A DNA stretch of 64,000 bases, taken from NCBI GenBank assembly GCA_037951105.1, contig JBAMJV010007397.1, positions 104,501 through 168,500 of the forward strand. The letters are read 5' to 3'. Below, one piece after another: positions 46,211-57,800 of the stretch (positions are counted from its first letter, which is position 1; the number at the start of each line of letters is the position of its first letter). Under the pieces are notes generated by a model. It saw only the letters and a list, made by a program, of their open reading frames with translations, was not told the DNA's origin and searched no databases. The DNA is from Echinarachnius parma (taxonomy: Eukaryota; Echinodermata; Echinoidea; Clypeasteroida; Echinarachniidae). The position numbers and the translations under genes were made by a program.

Positions 46211-47212
46211 CCCTAAAAAGACTGGGGCTGATTTAGCCCCCCACCCCCCCCCCCCCCCTCCCCCACCCCTCCTCAATTTTCGCGATTACTTCGCAATGCT
46301 TAAATATTTTACGGTGCCACTTCATGGCTTTTTTCTCAGAGTCTTGCGCATCTTCTGATATCAAATTTGCGCACACCAGGTCAACGGTCCGGGTTTTATG
46401 TAACATTTTGCGATCGCGTGTCACTGAAAATTCGATTTTTTATTTGTTTATATTTTTTATTCTTCCATAATAACATACAGAGTTTTTAGATGCACAATTT
46501 ATGTTGCAGTTTTATACCCATCTTTCCACATGTACTGTTAGTATTCCCATTTGGCATGGTGAATAAAAGTTATTGCATTCTCATTTAGAATAAAACAATA
46601 CAATATATAAAGAATAATACAAAGAAAAACTAATAAAACAAAGAAAAAGATGAAAAAAAAGAAAAAACATAGAAAACGGTAAAACTAAATCAATTTCATG
46701 ATTATCCTGTTGTTATCTTACATATGTCAACACTTATGAATATATTGGAAGTGGCATTACTTCCTAGTTCCTTGACAACATAAAAAACAATAACATATAC
46801 ATAAGGAATGTAGAGAAATATGATCATGATATAACGCTCATAATTATTCATAAGTTTGATAATTATCATATCAATTACCTTTTTTTAATCAGAGATTGTG
46901 TACATATAATCTTATCATGTACAGTATATTGTACCATGAACACAGTTTATTTTCATAAGAATCACCATATATAAAGATAAATACCAAAAATACCCAAAAT
47001 TCAATTTTTTCATATTTAATTAGCTCTAATTAGCATATTCTAATTTAAAACAATATTTTAACTATGCAATATTGTAGAGGGACATCTATCACCATGCCAA
47101 ATTTGGAGTCGATCGGAGTTTCGGTTGCCGAGATCTTAGGGGAGGGGGGGCCTTTTAGCCCCCCCTCGCCCCCATTTGTTTAAATGTTCAAAATAGCCCA
47201 GTCTTTTTAGAG
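46211..47212. mobile_element. piggyBac-like non-autonomous element, 1.0 kb
   Basis: TTAA on both sides. Ends CCCTAAAAAGACTGGG and CTCTAAAAAGACTGGG (inverse), close to the known piggyBac end style TTAA-CCCTAGAAAGA. Just inside are GATTTAGCCCCCC and its partner TTTTAGCCCCCCCT. No transposase frame. A second end is at 52316-52381. Confidence 0.85.
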
Positions 47213-47216
47213 TTAA

Positions 47217-47655
47217 ACAAATCCTTTCAATTGCGATTATTATAATTATTTACTAAGAACAAACGGAACATATCTTCACCAAATCTTATTATGTGTGTTT
47301 GTGTGTTCTTACTCTCGTACAGAAATGTCGCAAGTGAGGGAGTCATCACTAACATCATTATAATCATATCCAATAGTCAAGTATTTTAATAACTTATCAA
47401 ACAAACACGTTTTCCGAGTGAAATTGGACAATGGCAACATAACATAATACACATTTCGTCCTTATACAGTGCAATGCATTTGTTGAGCAATCAAGGAGAA
47501 AACACAAACATGTTTATATTATGCTATCAAAGAAAACAAATTACTAATTTGTTTACTAAGAAACGTTAACAATTATTACAATTGTTATGCTGAATGAAAT
47601 TTACGATTACACAGCAAACAAAGACACTACAAACTGAGTTATAGGCATAGTAACA
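47217..47655. other. Possible LINE tail, otherwise nothing
   Basis: May hold the end of the decayed LINE; no motif is strong enough to call. Confidence 0.35.
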
Positions 47656-47656
47656 G

Positions 47657-48492
47657 CCCTACCAGAAAAACAAACACAGTGTGAAGACATTGTGTTACAC
47701 AGTGTGGACCATAGTGTTCAATTTGAACTTTTTATCAGTGTGAAACCCAACTCACACTGTGACCACACTGTGAACACACTGTGAGCGCACTGTCGCCACA
47801 GTTTGAAATTGCCTGCGTTCACAGTGTGTAAAATAGTGCGCACACACTGTGTATATCAGCCATTTCATAGTGCGCTCACAGTGTGTTTACAGTGTGATGA
47901 GTGTTCACGCTGAAAAAGCTCAAAATTAAAGGGATAGCTCAGTTTGGGTTTAGAGGGCGCTACAAGAATTGTTTTTAGTGTAAAATTTGAAAGAGCACGC
48001 AATTGTAATGACAGAATCAACTTTATTTGATCATTTGTTCAGAAACGGCTGAAATATCCATAAGTACATCAGATGGGAATAAATGTGCGGGACCAACTTT
48101 TATTCAATAATTAAAACAAATATTTTAAAATGCTGAACATTTTTGAAAATCTACAAAGTGGTGTCAAAATTGTTTTTGATGATTTCACTATTGAATAATT
48201 ATTTTAACCAAACATCACATTCACATTTTGTTGATACAAAATAGTTGAAACTTGAGGTGTCTGGGGGCGCCCTCTTTAACGGCTGCTTTTTTTTTTTTAT
48301 GAAAACAGCCCGGTAACTTAACCGGCCGCGTATATGTTCTACTACCATTCAATCATCGTTGAATTATAACTGTTAGTTTTTAATGATAATTTGCCAGTTT
48401 TAATAACTGAAATTATGTTGACCAAAACTGTACTATCCATCCCTTTAATATAGTATACACAGTGTGTTCACACTGTTTTCTTTCCGGTAGGG
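47657..48492. mobile_element. TIR element with many CACAGTGTG motifs, carrying a Y insertion
   Basis: Ends CCCTACCAGAAAAA and GGTAGGG (inverse CCCTACCGGAAAGAAAA). The left part has more than a dozen CACAGTGTG/CACACTGTG words in both orientations; the right end has two. A family Y copy sits at 47930-48444. The target duplication is unclear. Confidence 0.78.
47930..48444. mobile_element. TTAA element family Y, copy 3
   Basis: TTAA on both sides. Ends AGGGATAGCTCAGTTTGG and CTGTACTATCCATCCCT. Confidence 0.85.
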
Positions 48493-48791
48493 AGTCTATT
48501 ATAATCACATGTATGATATTTAAAATGGTAGAGAATATAAGTCTACCCGTTACGGTATAAGTTATGTCTCTTGTTTCTACTCTAAAGAACATGGTAAAGA
48601 AACTCGACAAAACAATGTACAAAGCATTTCCGGAACAGTCTGGGTCCCTTTACATTGATAACTCCAATTGTTGAGACTTGGCAACTATTAATGCTACTGC
48701 CATTAATGCTACGCTCAAGGCCATTTGATTGGTACCCATTATAACAATAACATGTTTTACAAGTATTGAGATAATTATTGTCATGAGGAGT

Positions 48792-48895
48792 TTATTTCTG
48801 GCAGCGGGCATGGATGATGATCACCACCGCAAGGAACATAAAGCAGGCAGATGCGATGATCAGTGGCACGTCCTGGAGCTTACTGCTTGCCCAGC
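48792..48895 (-). CDS. MAM/ZP gene, exon g: transmembrane segment and stop
   Basis: Acceptor ctgttgctag, phase 1. It encodes WASSKLQDVP, then a hydrophobic helix (residues 368-387 of the model), then ARCQK and TAA. The stop codon lies inside the sequence AAATAAA, so a poly(A)-signal-like hexamer overlaps the stop; whether it is used is unknown. Confidence 0.85.
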
Positions 48896-51800
48896 CTAGC
48901 AACAGACCAAATGGGACAGAATGCGGAGAGAAGGGGGTGGGTGGATGGACGGGGAGGAGATGGGGAGAGGGGGATGGGGGGGGGGGGGGGGGGGAGGAGA
49001 GGGGTAGGCGGAAGACAAATAGGGAGAAGGTGCGAAACGTGAGTGGGAAGAGAAATAAAGGATAAGACAATGAGGAGGGGATGGGTAGAGTGATAGAGAT
49101 GATGATAGAGAAGATAGGATGATATGGGAGAGGGAAAGTTAGAGGACAAGATGGGAAAGGATCGAGGGGGGTGAAAAAGAGGAATAAAGCAAGAACGGTG
49201 AAGAAACAGCAAGAACAATTCGAAACAAAAATACAAATTAAGGCATAATGCAGTCATAAATTACAATGAAATTGTATTCAATTACAGTACCTACCACTAT
49301 CATTATAGCGTAAAAAGTAGACCATGTTGACTGATGATGATGTTTCTTGTGAGTCGAAACGCCTGTAAAAATTTACCAATCAATCCATATAAAGAAGCAA
49401 TTAATATAGACTATAACATTATTTATTTTACGATACAAACAAATTGGAATGCCTGGCCCCTGCTTACATACCTGCAGTCGTCGGTTCCGAGTTGCTGCGA
49501 GTGCGCTTGGGGAAGAACGGCCCCTGGGATACCGTGTGCGGACCGGAGGAGCTGATATCTCGTGTTACGCGAGAGTGTGGATCTCGTTCACTGCGAGACG
49601 GATTGTTGCAATCGTTGATCTCGCAGGACGACCCTTGTGATCGGTGACAGATGAGCACTTCACAATGCACGTAGATCTGTCGTGGCAAATAGTGATGTTT
49701 CGTGTAAGTATTAATTGTCTAAAATACATTGATTAGATTCATGCTGAGCAAATAAAATACAAAGGGTCAATTGATTTCACGCATTTGTTTACATATTGTC
49801 AGTTCCCTTTATTGTTTATTTGTCAAACAAAAACATAAACTATATTTACAGATGTGTGTTTTAAATAATTGATTGATTTAAATTATATCCAACAAAACCA
49901 TGACATCACACATAAACATATGTGTTTGCTGTTTACGTTGAATTATAACGTTAAAGAGAGATTTAACAATTCCATGTCTTCCCTCAAGGTGAAAGATTGA
50001 AGGCCTTCATGGAGAAAAGCACCTTTCACCGACACTGGACGGAAATGCTGAGCAAATAAAATACAAAGGGTCAACCAATGTAATGCATTTATTTTCATCT
50101 ATGTTCCCTTTATTTTTTATCTCTAAAAACATAAACTATATGTAGATAATAAGTGATTTACCAATTCCATGTCTTCCCTCAAGGTGAAGGCCTTCATGGA
50201 GAAAGGTCTGGATCTTTCACCGACACTGGACGGAAACACTCTCACTCCTCCTGCAAGTGGACATCTAGACAAACCAAATCATTAGAAAAAATTAGACAAA
50301 TACAACAAAAAACAAGCTCAATATTATATTTAACAAAACACAATAATAGTAAAGAAAGTAATTGAAACACAAACATCGATAGCCATATAAAAAAAATACT
50401 AATTAGATTGAAAAACCGCAAACAAATAAATACGCAGTAAATATAATTGAAAAAAAGTTAATATTGAAAAAAAAAGCCCATGGAGGCTAATTTATCAAAG
50501 ATTCAGAGAAGATCATGATTTAAATCAACTTGAAATTCCCTGAACAAGTAAACACCTGCACGGCCTGCAACCGGACAATCTTTTTTACGAGACCGAAAAT
50601 ACAAACCCCCAAAACCATATGAAATTCTATAATCCGTCTTCACATTCTGAATCGATTTTCACTCATTCATAAACTCGTTGCCTTCACACTAATGTTTCTT
50701 TACAGTTTACATCTCTCTAACCGTTTAATTTTGTCTAAATGTCTATGTCTAGTATTGAAACAGTAAGTTTTCCACGCTGTAAAAGCTTGACAAAAAGGCA
50801 AGTCGATCTGCACAACAGAGGCCACATGATTCACACCCGAGGTGTCTCAACACACGGCATTCCAGCACACATCAAGATTCCTAAACAACTGGGGTGTATT
50901 CTGAAAACGATTTTCAGTTAAAATGTATGTAGAATGTTTTGTATCTACGCCCTATCTACGTCATTCAAATATTAAACTGTACTAAAGGAATAGCGATTTG
51001 CTAAAATATATTTTAGTGACGTAGATATGACGTAGATACAATAATTCTTAACTTAAAATCGTTTTCAGAATACACCTCCTGATCTGTATTATCATGCACA
51101 GGTAAATCACTTATCGTGGGAATTATTACCACGACTCATGTCGAGCTATCGATCTCTAGTTGTTCTCCGATCTCTCTACGACGTGCGCCGAATTAGCCCG
51201 ATCTCTCTACGACATGCGCCGGATTAGCCCGATATCTCTAGGTAGTGTGCTGAATTAGCCTGATCTCTCTACGAACATGACGAATTGCGCAGAATTAACC
51301 AGATCTTATACAAAGTGTGCTAAATTCGCACGAAGTGCGCCCCGTGCGCCGAATTAGCACAAGGTGTAACTCGATACCCATCACGGCCCATTTGCAAGCT
51401 GAAATATGCCGCTGGTGTAGATTAGTATGCTACAGAATATAAATATAAGATATCCACATGTGACAATCTGTTCTTCTTACCCGTCTGTGATGAGCGTTTG
51501 CTGCACCTCGTCGGTAGGGTCCGCCGTTGATGTTGCCCAGCAACGCGCGTTCTTCAATGCCAGGGTCTCCTTCAGGAAGTAAATATTGGTTGCTAGGTAG
51601 ATGACGTCACCCTCATCCACCTTCCGACAGTTAGCATACAATAATAAAAATTTTAAAGGGATATTCAGGTTCTGGATTATAGTAGGTGCTTCAAAAATAA
51701 GTATTATTTCCTGAGGGAGAGGGAAACTGAGCGTAGGAATTGTACGAGCACAGAAATTATGAAACAAAACAGTGTTTGATCGATGAAAATCCGTTCAGAA

Positions 51801-54800
51801 ATGGCTGAAATATCCACAAATTATAGTTTGAATACAATTACAATAATAATTAATTTATGAAACAAAATAACGCTTGTTCATTGAAAATCCGTTAAGAAAA
51901 GTCTGATATATCCACAAAGGAAGCGATTCAAATCAAATTAACAGACGTTGACCTTATGCGTGAACTCGCTTATAAATGACAGATTTCTAGTAGTCAGCTC
52001 TTCAGAGCAACCCAAACTGCCAATGAACATGAACCCTCATACATTTCCTAGTGAAATTTATACAAGTAGGACAATACTTTCCTAACAGTGTTATGGACAT
52101 TGTCACATTTTCAAGATACGTTATAGCTTTTGTCACATTTTGAATGCAACAAACTCGAATTTGGTGGGAATATTATTTCGAACTTCTAATGCCACACACA
52201 CTGTCCGCACATATATCATAGTAGAGTGTAACAAAATCTGATCAAGAATGTCTGAAATCAATGCTTATAGTAGTTTATAAATGATAGGGTCTTGATTTTG
52301 TTCTGTTGAAACGAAACGGTGCCCCCCTCCCCCCACCCCCATCGTAGGAGGACCTCAAATAGCCCGGCCTTTTTAGAGTTAAGACCTACTCATCAGAATT
52401 CAGGCCATGGGCGAAACTATTTTTTAATGTTCAGCCGACCAATTGTGCAGTCACTCTGCTTAATTCCACATGTTCTATGAATACTGTCTTGATGTGGGGA
52501 TACAGATTAGTCTCAATAATAATTCTGCGACACACGCCGAAATAATCTTTGTTAATCAATAAGTCGGATAAACTATGAATGACCCCTTTCCCCCTATGGC
52601 ATCCTACCTGATGTGGAAATGCAGACACTGGGAACGGCTCGAAGAACTTGTCGCTCGGATACTGACGGAACGACACCGAGAAGTTGCCATACGCTTCATC
52701 ACGGACGTAACGGATCCACTCGTGAGAGAGGTACGTGAGATCCGTCTCGTAGGTCCGTCGTAGCGAACAGTTGAGGGCGATCTCCACGTTGCTACGGCGA
52801 ATCCCCGAGCGCGGCAGAATCGTGACTCGGTTGGTAAAATCAATGGCACTGGCTCTCTCCTGAATGGGAAAAAATATAGATGACGGTCATATTCGGGGAA
52901 AACCATTTCATATTTGAAAAAAAAACCATGCCACATTTGGGCAAACCATAACATATTCATGCAAACTCATGTTACATTCGGGCAAAATCATCTTATTTTC
53001 GGGCAAAACCGTCTCATATTAGGGCAAGATAATGTTGTTTCGGACCTTGTATTCTTTTTTTTGCTTGTCAAGGAAAAAATCTGGCAGGAATAGTATTCGG
53101 GCAAAATACCCCAGCCCGCCCACCCCCCCCCCCCCCCCCCCCGAGGAAAACCTTTTCCTACGCCAAATGTTATCTGATATGTCCACGAAGTAATTTGTAA
53201 ACATTTGACGTTAAATGGATGTTTTATGGCCGAGTATAGTTAGCAAAAATGCAAAGTGATATTCGCTAACTAATTGCACTGACTTTGAACACATATACAG
53301 CTTGTCCCAGAAAAAATTACAACGGCACTTTCCGCAACGATAACTTTAAAGATATTAGATCAATCAGAATGATATTTCAGGATATGAAACTATAACCTAT
53401 TACCTACATCTTGCAGAAAACCCTATTCGATTTGCTTCAGTGGTCATGGAGAATGAGGATCTTTTGTAAATCATGTCATGTGTCCATTTTCGTTCATAAC
53501 GCGTGAACAATGGTGAACAAGTCCATTTTCGTTCATAACGCGTGAACATAACGAAAGTGGACACATGACGTGATTGACAAAAGATCCTCATTCTCCATGA
53601 CCACTGATGCAAATCGAATAGGATTTTCTGCAAGATGTAGGTAATAAGTTATAGTTTCATACCCTGAAATATTATTCTGATTGATTTACTATTTTTAAAG
53701 TTATCGTTGCAGAAAGTTGTCAATGGACAACACGTCTCCTTATAGTCCAGTCAATCTAGCAAATATTAGGAGGTAACCTCGGCAAAATTGCAACACGGGA
53801 TTTTTTTTCGGAATTCTGTTCAGGAAACTCCCCTTAACAACCAAAAAAAAGTCCTAAGAAATCGAAGCTGCGGAAAGTGGTTTAATTTGCATTATAAAGA
53901 TAATTAGCAAATTTGCATAATTATGAAATAAGGTCAGGGGTCATTTTCTATCTAGGAATAGTACGCTAGTAATTAAAACAAATATTCTAAGGTATTTTGC
54001 AAGGAATCTATTTCCGGTGCTCGTTTGCGAGTGCCATATGGAGAAATCCCTGAAATCCAAGATGGCTGCTTCCTAATTTGCATATTTATGAATATTAGGT
54101 TTTCATTGGCTATAGCCTCTAATAAGCAATAATTATAGTGTTTTTTTCTTGAATCATGTTCTAAATGTATATCAAAGATACTTCAGCTTGGTTGCCGCCT
54201 TGGCAACCTCTTGCAATGCATATAATTAGCATAATTTTTTTATTATTTACCTAATTTGCATATTCCCCCAAATTGAGTATATTGGGAACCCGGAAAATAA
54301 AAATGACGTGAAATACCACTTTTCCAAGGTTTTTTGGGGCAGGAAATCCATTTATGATACTTAATTCGACGTATCACCTTGGCAACCCACATAAATCCAA
54401 GATGGCCGTCTTTGGCATTTTAAAGGAGATATATATGATATTTGCCACTTTAACGGCATTTTTTTTAGAGCATAATTTATTCACTGTTAGCACATTGCAA
54501 TTTAAGTATTCCGATTGCTAATTCGAATAATTGAGAGTCCAAAAATTATAATATTGTTCTAATATAACCAAAAGAATGAAGCTGTGTATCATTACATGTG
54601 AAATGTGGGGAGCAGCCATCTTGGATTTAAGAAGGTTGCCATGGTGCTATATGGAAAATGAGTATAAAAAATGGACTTGTTGCCCCCCAAAACCTTGGAA
54701 AAGTGGTATAACTTGTAATTTTTACTTTCCGGGCTCCCAATATATTCAATTTGGGGGAATATGCAAATTAGGTAAATAACCCAATTATGCAAATTATATG

Positions 54801-57800
54801 CATTGATAGAGGTTTCCAAGGTGGCAACTAATCTGAAATAGCTTAACTACATATTTAGAACATGAATGAAAAATAATAATCCGGAATGATTGCTCATTAG
54901 AGGCTGTAACCACTTAAAACCAATAATATTCATAAATATGCAAATTAGGGGAAGCCATCTTAGGTTTTAGGGCGTTGCCTATACGACACATACGACACAA
55001 TGAGCACCGTTAATGGATGCCTTGCCCTAAATTACCCTAGTATAATCGTTTTTATCAATATTATGCTATTCCTAGATAGAAAATGACCCCTCACCGCATT
55101 TCAGAAATATGCAAATTAGCTTATATTTATAATGGAAATTAAACCACTTTCCGTAGCTTCGATTTCTTAGGACTTTTATTATGTTGTTCAGGGAAGTTTC
55201 CTGAACAGAATTCCAAAGAAAATTCCCATGTTGCAATTTTGCCGAGGTCAAGACCCTATAGATATCAGCAACCGTTTCAATAGCTCATTTGAGTATTATG
55301 CAAAGCACTTTAATTACAGGCCTACTGTTTTGGTAGGATGTCTAACAAAAATACTTGGTACTACTGACCTGAAAAATATAGGTGTTATCGTTTGTATTCA
55401 CTCAACAAGTCCGTTTTTTGATAAAAATGTGCAATATTTTACTATTTTTGTGGACATTAATTTACATATTATGCAAATTATATGCAAATTATGTTGAACT
55501 GATATACGTGTCACCGTGTGTTATGGTATATTGGCTTTTGATACTAGATGTGCACACTATTCTGGCTATGATAGTGCATCTAGATTTTAAGCAATACATA
55601 ACTTCATATTGATCCAATCAAACTATAGCTCATTTGCATATTATGCAAAGTACTTTCATGCTAACGTTTCGATTGAGTGCCACCCTAACCTGTTTCATAT
55701 CTGAACTTAAAAATATAAAGGCTTTATCATTTGCATCCACTCGATCAAACCTAACCCTAGATATATTTTGTTCAACAATATGGAATATTTTATTTTTTGG
55801 GGAACCTAATTTGCATATTATGCAAATTATGTAGTCATTACAAGTACGGGTATGCGTTCATCGTGTACCTTATAATACTAATATTGGGTTGCCATACTTT
55901 TCTGGCGTCAATATAGTATATAAATATTTTTTAACAATTTATTTAATATGTTTACCTTTAAACAATACCTAATTAGCATATTATGCAAATTAAACCACTT
56001 TCCGCAACTTCGATTCCTTGGGACTTTTTTTTGGTTGTTAAGGGGAGTTTCCTGAACAGAATTCCGAAACAAAATCCCGTGTTGCAATTTTGCCGAGGTC
56101 AAGGCCATATATTGACTGGACTATTACAAAATCTGGAGGGAAGGGGCATCTGACATGATTGACAAAAGATCCTCATTCTCCATGACCACTGAAGCAAATC
56201 GTATAGGGTTTTCTGCAAGATGTAGGTAATATGTTATAGTTTCATACCCTGAAATATCATTCTGATTGATCCACTATCTTTAAAGTTATCGTTGCAGAAG
56301 TCCCGTTTTCAATGGACAACACGTCTCCTTACAAAATCTGGAGGGAAGGGACATCTGACATGATTGACAAAAGATCCTCATTCTCCATGACCACTGAAGC
56401 AAATCGAATAGGGTTTTCTGCAAGATGTAGTTTCATCTATAGTTTCATACCCTGAAATATCATTCTGATTGATCCACTATCTTTAAAGTTATCGTTGCAG
56501 AAGTCCCCTTACAAAATCTGGAGGGAAGGGACATCTGACATGATTGACAAAAGATCCTTATTCTCCATGACCACTGAAGCAAATCGAATAGGGTTTTCTG
56601 CAAGACGTAGGTAATAAGTTATAGTTACATACCCTGAAATTTCATTCTGATTGATCTACTATCTTTAAAGTTATCGTTGCGGAAAGTGCCGTTGTAATTT
56701 TTTCTGGGACAAGCTGTATAACTTTCCAATGGATAAATATAAATCCGAACCCTCAATCGTAAAATATATTTTTAACGAAAGAGAAATTCGTGAAAAAAAA
56801 GTTTCATGCAACAACTATGAGGGAACTATACGAGTTCTAAGTAAGTTTTTTGGACTATAACAATGTTACTAAATTTCCGTTTAAGAATTACACAAATCTT
56901 ATATCAGGCCGATGGCTATTGTATTATTCTTTGTGCATCTTTGTGCAATGACAATGAATCAAATCATAATACAATATTGACGAAAACAAGTTCGATAATC
57001 TCATGTACATATTGTATAGATCGAGATGCTGAGGTACTGCATCATAACTGTGTATTCAAACTGTCACAAACCAACTTCTCTAGCACATTGAGGGCTTGTC
57101 AATCCGAGAGAAGCCCGGGACCTCTATAGAACAATGTTCGCATCACGCATTCATTCACATTTAGTATATCCTATTAAAATTAATATAATATAATAACAAT
57201 TAAAATAGTACTAGCCAATCCTTATTGGCTACCTCTCCAATTAACACAAATTGACATAATAGGCTATTTTCGCTAGTGTGGACGAGGACGAATTTCCCGT
57301 CCTCTAACGATGCGAATAGACCGTTTCTGTAATTATACAGGGTGGCACAGAAATAACGGAACGGGGGATTTTCCATTATGAAGAAACGTACAGAATAGGT
57401 TCACTGGATAGATAACCTTTCAAAAAGAAATTTGATACCAGGAACAGTAATTTTGGTCGAGTATTTTTTTTATTTAGGGCGTCTTAAGTGACACCATGTC
57501 AGGGTCAAATTTTGTCAATTTCTAGAAAGTCGGTGCCTGATAAATAGCCATTCATGCCCGCCATAGCACCAAGTAGCGATCAATACGAATTATTTTGTCC
57601 ATGTGCATTCTGCTGTAAAACCAAAGTCGACTATGCGAAGGGGCATGAATGCACATGGACAAAAGTATTCACATTGATCACTCATTGATGCTATGACGGG
57701 CATGAATTGTTATTTATCAGGCGCCGACTTTCTAGAAATTGACAAAAAGTTGACCCTGACATGGTGTCACTTAAGACGACCATAAAACAAACTACTTGAC

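Larger units (their letters stand above)
53168..56885. mobile_element. Family X element split by a 3.4 kb foldback
   Basis: Left part 53168-53293 (TTATCTGATATGTCC, AAAAATGCAAAGTGATATTC, CACTGACTTTG). Right part 56721-56885 (TTTCCAATGGATAA, TTTTTAACGAAAGAGAAATT, ACAATGTTACTAAATTTCCG). Joined, they follow other X copies. Confidence 0.75.

Noticed and set aside
54576-54779. Frame with KLCIITCEMWGAAILDLRRLPW
   Set aside because: Falls in the inverted arm of a non-coding foldback; its mirror copy has no matching frame.
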